Assembly: GCA_902984215.1 (NCBI GenBank)
Contig: CADWAF010001454.1
Coordinates: forward strand, 1-14,242
From: Willaertia magna
Lineage: Eukaryota; Heterolobosea; Eutetramitea; Acrasida; Naegleriidae
Length of the DNA: 14,242 nt
Direction of reading: 5' to 3'
Part shown: positions 10,701 to 14,242 of the stretch, piece by piece
How positions within the stretch are numbered: the first letter of the stretch is position 1
Layout of the letters: every line of letters begins with the position of its first letter
Program-made: the position numbers and the translations under genes
Notes under the pieces: generated by a model
Database searches by the model: none
The model's input: only the letters and a program-made list of their open reading frames with translations
Told to the model about the DNA's origin: nothing

Positions 10701-13700
10701 TATAATAGCATTATCTCCTTTAACTTTAATACTACAATTACCTGTTGTATTAACAGCATTCATAATTGTGTTATTGGACTCAGAAGAAACAGTGTTGTGT
10801 ATTGTGTTTCCAATATTTAGAATAAAATTATTAATGTTACGTGATTCTACATTCGCAAATAAATCATTATCGACACACAATTGAGTATTATAAGCTGAGG
10901 TAAAAATATTCTTTAAATTATTGTTTGTGTCATTTTTAACAGAGAGGAATATATCATTTTCAGCTTTTGTTGAAATATTTCCAGAAATAAAATTGTCAAT
11001 ACTTCCAGTAATTTCCCTAGCATCCATAGTAATATTGCTATGTAATTCTTGAATATTAAATTTAATATCTTCCTCTGCTTTATATTTTTTATCTTTTCCA
11101 GACACCTTATTTGCGCTGTAGTGTAAATTTTTAGAATTACTTAATGTTTCACTACTATCTTCCCCTAAAATAAATATCATTACATCTTTTCCATTAATAA
11201 TCTTATTTCCAAATGAATTTACAAGCTTTAAAATACTTTCTTCTGTTGAATTAGATTCTATTTTACTTTCATATGTTGCAGTTCCAATATTTGTTTTAGT
11301 TTTTCTTCCTTCTTGTTTGAGATGACCACTATGCTTACGAGATTTAAATGAAGATTTTGAATGAGAAGTAAGATTAATTGTTGACTTTAACTTTGTTTTG
11401 TCCACATAAATTTTGGATTTTTGTTTTCCATGAACACTAGCAGTACCCTTTTCTTTTTTCTTTGCTTTATATGTTGACACATTTCCTTCCACATTGGTTG
11501 CACCACTATCTTTTCCTTCAATCACTACAGATGAAATACCATCTGCTATACATGATATAACTCCTTCTTGATCATTGAGTACATGTAATATAGATGACAA
11601 ACTTGTAGATGTTTTATAAACACCATCACTACTAATACCTAATAACACAGAAGTAGATTCTTGAGCTTTTACATCCAAAACATTATTAACGTTACCTTCA
11701 CAAACAATATTCGATTCCCTTAATGAGTTTACAAAGATTGAGGAATCTAAATTTCCCTTCGAAACTATCAATACTTTTTGTCCCTTTAAATTAATTTCTG
11801 TTTTTCTGCTTGAAGCTCCAGCGTTCAATAATAAATGACATTCCTTGTTAGTATAAAGACTTAATATTTCTGATTTGAACGATTCATTAGAGTGAAAATT
11901 AATGTGTTCTTCACTTCTAGTACGAATTCTACTGTCATCAGAGCTAGTAGATACTTGATATGTTGCTGACCCTTTTGTAGTGGCTTTTATATCTGCAAGT
12001 AAATTAACAGTGTTAATAAAGAGATTTCCTTGGGAATGAATATCCAAATTTCCTTCTAAATATTGTGATTTAATAGTTAAATCATTGGATTTGATGCTTG
12101 CATTAAATCCAGCACGTTTTAAAATATCAATAGTTAAATTTCCTTCCGTTTTGATACTTCCAGAAATATTAGAGTGAAGAGCCAATACTGTATTTTCACT
12201 TTCCTTTTCACCATTTTGTTCAAGTTGTACATTATTCAAAAACGCACAAGAATTACAACATATAATATCAAATTTACCTTTAACTTTAACTTTAGAATTC
12301 TTCCAGTCAATAAAATTCATGAATCCAGTTCCCGAATGAATAATTGTAAAATTTGCATCCGTTGTTAATGAAGTCTTTAACAAAGAATCATAAAGTACGG
12401 AAATATAAACACTTTCCTTAATATATAATCCACTTGATCCATCTAAAAATTCAAGATTATCACATAATATCTTCAAGTACTTATTACAATTAAGTGATTT
12501 GATAATTACATTTGGTGATACAATCTCTAAAGAACCCTCAATGTTCATACTTCCATTACTTAAAAATTTCTTTACATGTAACTCATTACTAGATTCACAA
12601 ATAATAGAACCTTCATTATTAAAAACAATTGAAGATTTAGATTCACAAATAAAACCATTAAGCTTCATACTTCCACGATTAACTATTTCAACATCATGAT
12701 AAGGATGGTTTGAGGAAATTATTACTTTTTCTTTAATGGCCATACTTCCTTCATTAACCAACTCAACCAAATATCTTTCACACGCTTCATTTGTGGAAAT
12801 GTGCAAACGTGTTAATTGTAATTCACCTCTATTAGAAAATTTGCATTCCTTTGGACCAGAGGAATCTTTCCAGCCAGTAATTGATGTTGCTTTAATCTTT
12901 CCACTTTTGTTATTACAGAAATATTTAACCTGTTCTAAATAAATAAATTTACATTCAATGGTGGAATAATTATTGCAGCGATTAACATTGATATGAATAT
13001 CACCTTTAGAAAATAAAGGAGAATTACAAACTAAATAAGGAGTACTCAATATACATTGTTTACTACTTTCCCATTTACCTTCACTACCTTCAATGACAAT
13101 AGACTGTGCCATTTCAATATATTGTTTCCTACTTGTAATGATTGAATTATCAAACTTTTTAAGAGAAAATCCAAATATTGAAATCATGTTATTAGCTTCA
13201 AGGGTTGTTTCATTATCTTTAATAATAACTTCGCACTTCTTCGGAAAATAATTATGATTAAATTGAACAAACTCAATAGAATTGTTATTTCCTTTCTTAT
13301 TAACAGTATAAGGTACATTTTGAATAATTATATTATCATCGGAATAGATTTTGGATTGTCCAATAATATGAAGGATACCTCCACCACAAAGGAGATGAAC
13401 ATTCCCGCCACTTTCTCTCTTTCTATTTTTTTTCTCTTTCCCTAAAGAAAAACATGATAGTGAGCTGGAATCGATAATGATATTTCCGTTCAAAGTGCTT
13501 TCAATAATTAATTTTTTACATGCAATACTAACATTATCTAATAAAATATTTCCACTTGTTGTTTTAATATAAACCGTGCCATGTGTTTCTATTGTTGTGT
13601 TTTTTAAAATAATATCATAATTTACGGGACTATCTTTCATTAAAGTAACATTACAACCAATTATAATGTCACCTGGTGCACTTAACCTTGACATTTCAAT

Positions 13701-14024
13701 AATAATGCCACCTCCTAAACATTCTTTTGGTATTTCTTGACAAGAAGCAGTAATATCGGGTTCTTCCTGCTCTACATGTAATGTAATTCCATTTCTTTTC
13801 ATTCTTAAATCGCAAAGTCTTATTAAAATCATTGAAGTAACAGGTAATTCAAATCCGTGACGATTATCCCTTCGACGAATGACAATTCCAAGCAATTCAG
13901 CTCTTCTATTGTCTTCTGATATTGAACATTTAGCAATAAAGCTATTTTCATCTTCTTGATCAACAGCTGTTTGTTCAAACGTATTTTGTGTGTTGCCCAA
14001 TAAATAATCATCAACTTCCAACAT
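4713..14024 (-). CDS. Giant filamentous-haemagglutinin/CdiA-like repeat protein with glycine-zipper C terminus
   Basis: About 3,103 residues from ATG 14022-14024, or 3,139 from ATG 14130-14132. I prefer the inner ATG because it follows a run of six A's and the sequence upstream of it changes composition and enters a palindrome. The frame closes at a TGA at 14169-14171. Residue numbers here count from the outer ATG. Order: ~37-140 unrecognised N terminus; ~140-860 short beta-helix-like turns such as N-x-G-S-M/I; ~870-975 Lys/Ser/Thr-rich segment; ~975-2000 more beta-helix including a 257-residue tandem duplication; ~1935-2550 haemagglutinin repeats with RQDT followed by Ser-rich and L-S-L-G-L residues; ~2680-2750 Glu/Lys/Gln linker; ~3046-3090 glycine zipper; short charged tail. 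In bacteria such stalks are two-partner-secretion adhesins or contact-dependent effectors. Here the secretion (TPS) domain and signal peptide are missing, so location is unknown. I infer lateral origin. A bacterial host is the main alternative. Confidence 0.78.
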   Translation of the reverse strand: MLEVDDYLLGNTQNTFEQTAVDQEDENSFIAKCSISEDNRRAELLGIVIRRRDNRHGFELPVTSMILIRLCDLRMKRNGITLHVEQEEPDITASCQEIPKECLGGGIIIEMSRLSAPGDIIIGCNVTLMKDSPVNYDIILKNTTIETHGTVYIKTTSGNILLDNVSIACKKLIIESTLNGNIIIDSSSLSCFSLGKEKKNRKRESGGNVHLLCGGGILHIIGQSKIYSDDNIIIQNVPYTVNKKGNNNSIEFVQFNHNYFPKKCEVIIKDNETTLEANNMISIFGFSLKKFDNSIITSRKQYIEMAQSIVIEGSEGKWESSKQCILSTPYLVCNSPLFSKGDIHINVNRCNNYSTIECKFIYLEQVKYFCNNKSGKIKATSITGWKDSSGPKECKFSNRGELQLTRLHISTNEACERYLVELVNEGSMAIKEKVIISSNHPYHDVEIVNRGSMKLNGFICESKSSIVFNNEGSIICESSNELHVKKFLSNGSMNIEGSLEIVSPNVIIKSLNCNKYLKILCDNLEFLDGSSGLYIKESVYISVLYDSLLKTSLTTDANFTIIHSGTGFMNFIDWKNSKVKVKGKFDIICCNSCAFLNNVQLEQNGEKESENTVLALHSNISGSIKTEGNLTIDILKRAGFNASIKSNDLTIKSQYLEGNLDIHSQGNLFINTVNLLADIKATTKGSATYQVSTSSDDSRIRTRSEEHINFHSNESFKSEILSLYTNKECHLLLNAGASSRKTEINLKGQKVLIVSKGNLDSSIFVNSLRESNIVCEGNVNNVLDVKAQESTSVLLGISSDGVYKTSTSLSSILHVLNDQEGVISCIADGISSVVIEGKDSGATNVEGNVSTYKAKKKEKGTASVHGKQKSKIYVDKTKLKSTINLTSHSKSSFKSRKHSGHLKQEGRKTKTNIGTATYESKIESNSTEESILKLVNSFGNKIINGKDVMIFILGEDSSETLSNSKNLHYSANKVSGKDKKYKAEEDIKFNIQELHSNITMDAREITGSIDNFISGNISTKAENDIFLSVKNDTNNNLKNIFTSAYNTQLCVDNDLFANVESRNINNFILNIGNTIHNTVSSESNNTIMNAVNTTGNCSIKVKGDNAIIKFKNHSGFISVDLQNDFSFVADIVDGNIESSTKGNAQFTLGSTTSKSQIKNMKSNRMNIVIKKDHHGALYLIDISNGAIYMENQCGNIKANVKGDLILQSKSNQGIIQSNKLLISNASFDNKGIILGDNLFFKVNKFKNNGRIESNDFLTLNSEDFELFSNSIIKSNRISIQTIQGKMDGILKVKSIDIKSTKDLEIVKNAIVETSDITIDACNNLLMNGKLTATNTIILKSCFIFLKHCFLKSHNIFITAKDKLIQDGHLIADNQIMINSKQTLFKENSQTKGQNIFLSADELVEIEGLIKGKSIDIKSKGNLELIKKGIIQATCLGINVLNKFIGNGSLIVEEQGIIEGYSLYFNRLFQLNAKVINIIAKNNILQEGNIVGKRIDLRAKDIILSNTSTINCEETFLTADNFQTFINSTLQANNIKIQTVYAKLNGIMKGNTININSTSDLEIAKNSSIQAIYLTLNAYNNIIIEGQVTAKDQIVLTSNFLYLKHCLLQSRNIFITAKDELIQDGHLIADNQLMVNSKQILFKENSQTKGQNIFLSADELVEVEGIIKGDAINIKSKGDIELLKKCTIHTRYLEITLFNKLNAGGTLSVDERCFIEGYSIYFSNLFQLNSKIVDINASGMLFQKGKITSDSTFLEANNVYLSHTSVLDSKKEVCIIAKNSFNDSYRSKILSNIVSITKENSRTDVNSYIESNYFKLKTKDQDLKGLNRINCKEIDIEILGDKKIDEDLVLNCVDLLKLTVNNLYNSANINAKSVSIQTKGNFINKGSVNGENVLIDSQNIFDNCEGKVHGSQNEVVMAKTIKLVSNNYNYSIQRKYENRHNIYYRAKEGSLDFKNTLFNASGNVTLIADNGKLDLGYTKTYVGSKPFFHTSSIHANEINLYGKEQIDMQGITIHSTNGGNINSDGDINMQSLIESYVSKRWSKTKYFLFIPVGTDEGYEESVVTKETKIISETKPIHVNSEDQINMNGTQYCYLNKNNLSVGDPDYYATIRGKKGVIQNTVSATTKNYSKDTLLWWGTEESSSHDHGLSTLVTSTKGCRVISPEGKIEGTSPSYYCKSLEFIARDGVQFKAWERNYSYKKEDWGVSVNVFTPPSLYNNMSNVLSRMDSMCNMNDGPTGFISDLVSTGISSVNIVKNLSQLALNPKSYSLNQLKNSFSNIGIGFYNNIIESKGKDEVLGNIFAENLLIKVLDDKAESTLQTNLKAQKLYLDAANLIFKGSVHEKRSTMQNDYFGISINPFSGGLNPNFNFSHSKQNSRNEINQLGIGQVEEVINLNPKLMLTLDGYKMDINTIKGKDFRVNMKHRQDTHHSEANSCNLSLGLNIVDDALQAFSIGGGANVQNSESATTVKSSFNYKHCEAKVDITEEFKGNDYSNHTGFGFSVAPIHFDLSSPNQQTSPNIEKRDSSDITIPLKIHGQFGDTKLRIEVPELTKLKTKFDTAMQIMENATNFKENDLPTNRFSFETKKDAEEANDSYLFFLQSGFTKEEATDIVFINSIKNNTLTDITDETLLRDILKPFVTTTINNQHENEVLESSKQNVKDEEDKEKQTPKIKEKETITGYKKDTENELSQIPPKQIQEQDEDQKTKQTATTNDEVNGFLKKLKEDSLALVSYPLVDQLSQIGEKQLSKAMKIASTNISKMLKPLLLSSQISLSAELLDNNDFASSKLMNPNSKVVIESQIKTKPLFDLKASKYVIEKPTVNNIELIDYVESSSNIKAVPSLPLRLFKPLAPHILGAKLFLQAESIGINEYKLLNPKPLYGIELQNTTKASTSFVDKNNVFKLYEKSIVDSKSTTNTSNSNNRELKELTKSIATSVATSVSSGYNNAARERHWLENSLRTTTSITNPYSTMFVELSETGYHITDSLLTGKEINWDGIQELKNAVEPNKIVGGMIGGYIGAAIGGYVGTVVAGPYGTAVGMKCGQVIGGVVGGNIGHLCHLLYLEEEKHLLALESRVVEMKRSGVALPDLKNEIKYDTLGESIIY
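4715..4720 (+). terminator. Candidate polyadenylation signal for the + strand gene
   Basis: AATAAA sits 33 bases after the TAA of the DUF4116 gene, overlapping the final codons and stop of the opposite gene. A variant ATTAAA also overlaps the + gene's own stop at 4678-4683. The evidence is positional, and chance occurrence is likely enough to keep this tentative. Confidence 0.35.
4863..4997 (-). other. Glycine-zipper membrane-type segment near the C terminus
   Basis: About 45 residues are built on GG-x-x-GG-x-x-G-x-x-x-GG spacing, in two blocks separated by a Gly-Pro-Tyr-Gly turn. They are followed by a short charged tail with E/K-rich helix character. Closely spaced G-x-x-x-G repeats with Ile, Val and Ala between them pack transmembrane or membrane-inserting helices. 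This is the only strongly hydrophobic stretch I see in the large protein. It could anchor the C terminus in a membrane or allow insertion. Function is not shown. Confidence 0.7.
5880..6095 (-). other. Charged Glu/Lys/Gln-rich low-complexity linker
   Basis: Roughly 70 residues are dominated by Glu, Lys, Gln, Asp and Thr, with K-E, D-E-E-D and Q-E-Q-D-E-D type runs and two prolines. It is probably disordered. It separates the haemagglutinin-like stalk from the C-terminal ~350 residues, marking a domain boundary. Confidence 0.7.
6490..8330 (-). other. Haemagglutinin-repeat (FHA-2-like) region
   Basis: This part reads like the second repeat block of FhaB/CdiA-type proteins. Alternating hydrophobic strands lead to a RQDT motif (QDT codons at 6747-6755), then a His/Ser/Glu/Asn stretch and S-L-G-L. 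This is the typical L-x-I-x-S-x-Q-D-T, Ser-rich, G-x-S-x-S ending of Pfam Fil_haemagg_2 repeats. Other family-like touches are G-x-S-x-N-x-F blocks after Ser-His-Ser-Lys (6905-6970) and a second G-F-G-F-S-V block near 6525. The identification rests on motif memory, not on a search. Confidence 0.65.
8700..10255 (-). repeat. In-frame tandem duplication, 771-base period
   Basis: Two copies of a 257-codon unit lie head to tail, about 8700-9484 and 9485-10255. Matching points such as 9042/9813 and 9181/9952 are exactly 771 bases apart, a multiple of three. Both copies contain Q-D-G-H-L-I-A-D-N-Q and Q-T-K-G-Q-N-I-F-L-S-A-D-E-L. A core of 150 bases (9042-9191 versus 9813-9962) differs at only 9 positions, while the flanking parts are recognisable mainly at protein level. 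Shorter pieces of the unit recur on both sides in more degenerate form. Confidence 0.9.
11210..11525 (-). other. Lys/Ser/Thr-rich basic segment inside the beta-helix region
   Basis: About 105 residues (~870-975) rich in Lys, Ser, Thr, Gly and His, including K-A-K-K-K-E-K and K-S-R-K-H-S-G-H. Polar-hydrophobic alternation continues through it, so it may be a coil stretch of the same beta-helix carrying a strongly basic face. It could bind acidic polymers. That is inference. Confidence 0.55.
12530..12790 (-). repeat. Short N-x-G-S-M/I turn repeats
   Basis: Four turns of the form N-[E/R/x]-G-S-[M/I] occur within about 85 residues. At DNA level the string catacttcc recurs on the + strand near 12546, 12667 and 12742. 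This is the regular coil signature of a right-handed beta-helix and the clearest short-period repeat in the N-terminal third of the protein. Confidence 0.6.
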
Positions 14025-14084
14025 TTTTTTGTGTTTACCTTCGAAATGTGACCCCGGTAAACTTTTTCCGATCAGATTTTTGGC

Positions 14085-14208
14085 ATTTTTTGCAGAATTT
14101 CGGCTGCAGAAGTACCTTTCTGTCGCTAACATCTGACGCTCTAAAAAATGAGAGTGCAGAAATGTGTGTCAGAAAGGTACTTCTGACCTCTAAATTTTTC
14201 AAAAAATC
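14085..14208. repeat. Long imperfect inverted repeat with perfect 16-bp arms
   Basis: Arms 14107-14122 and 14170-14185 are exact reverse complements (CAGAAGTACCTTTCTG). Aligning outward and inward gives about 43 matches in 61 positions with one single-base gap. The centre is near 14146, where CTCT (14139-14142) meets AGAG (14151-14154). It overlaps the alternative start codon at 14130-14132. It could be a small inverted-repeat mobile element, a palindromic regulatory site or a strong leader hairpin. Confidence 0.8.
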
Positions 14209-14223
14209 TGGAGCAGATCCAGA
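14207..14223. repeat. Small perfect hairpin
   Basis: TCTGGA (14207-14212) and TCCAGA (14218-14223) pair around a five-base loop, directly outside the right arm of the longer palindrome. No run of T follows on either strand, so a terminator role is not supported. It may be part of the same repeat element. Confidence 0.5.
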
Positions 14224-14242
14224 AAATCCAATCTGCATGTGA

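Larger units (their letters stand above)
14025..14242 (-). promoter_or_regulatory. Upstream region of the - strand giant gene, compositionally distinct
   Basis: These 218 bases run about 40% GC (peaking near 47% at 14101-14160), against under 30% in the flanking gene. They contain a long imperfect palindrome and immediately precede the preferred ATG. GAAGG at 14038-14042 (- strand) ends 13 bases before that ATG, too far for a good Shine-Dalgarno site. The region is probably the promoter and 5' leader or an inserted repeat. Small reading frames on both strands here encode similar peptides only because the DNA is palindromic. Confidence 0.45.

Noticed and set aside
14038..14042. GAAGG as a bacterial ribosome binding site
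   Set aside because: It ends 13 bases before the ATG, beyond normal spacing.
14047..14051. TCACA on the - strand about 25 bases upstream of the preferred ATG, matching a trichomonad-type initiator (TCA-Py-[T/A])
   Set aside because: A five-base degenerate motif is expected often by chance and the distance is slightly long. It is not enough to assign the organism or a promoter.
13988..14242. Small frames on both strands in the palindromic end region
   Set aside because: Their similarity to each other follows from the inverted repeat. Neither shows a recognisable domain and both run close to or past the window edge.
1..14242. tRNA, rRNA, CRISPR array, insertion-sequence transposase
   Set aside because: I saw no cloverleaf-like GC-rich segment, no regularly spaced DNA repeats with unique spacers, and no transposase-like protein in any frame.

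Overview
The window is very AT-rich (roughly 27-30% GC by eye). It is almost filled by two giant, intronless open reading frames that face each other tail to tail across a 30-base gap. Very long repeat proteins, an A-rich start context, AATAAA motifs at both gene ends, no convincing Shine-Dalgarno site, and no bacterial secretion module on a bacterial-type adhesin stalk all point to an intron-poor microbial eukaryote (a protist). An amoeba-associated bacterium or a giant virus is not excluded. The standard genetic code fits, with both genes ending in TAA. I do not claim a genus.

Region 1 (1-4682, + strand) is the 3' part of a gene for a DUF4116-type helical-repeat protein. The frame is open without interruption to the window's left edge, so the true start probably lies outside. 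The protein is a run of degenerate units of about 25 residues, punctuated by 11 copies of a distinct aromatic variant unit whose spacing is mostly close to a whole number of units.

Region 2 (4683-4712) is the convergent gap. Each gene has an AATAAA motif lying inside or touching the last codons of the opposite gene, so the two mRNAs may overlap.

Region 3 (4713-14024, - strand) encodes a protein of about 3,100 residues resembling the stalk of filamentous haemagglutinin/CdiA-type bacterial exoproteins. It has a long beta-helix-like repeat region and a 257-residue tandem duplication with a patch of 94% DNA identity. After these come a haemagglutinin-repeat region with the family's QDT signature, a charged linker, and a C-terminal glycine-zipper segment. 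It lacks a signal peptide and the N-terminal two-partner-secretion domain of the bacterial proteins. I infer lateral acquisition and remodelling.

Region 4 (14025-14242) is a different kind of DNA: about 40% GC, with an imperfect palindrome of about 124 bp containing perfect 16-bp arms. It abuts the start of the large - strand gene and is either its promoter/5' leader or a small inserted repeat. No partner genes, RNA genes or CRISPR arrays are visible, and nothing in the sequence shows that the two proteins work together.
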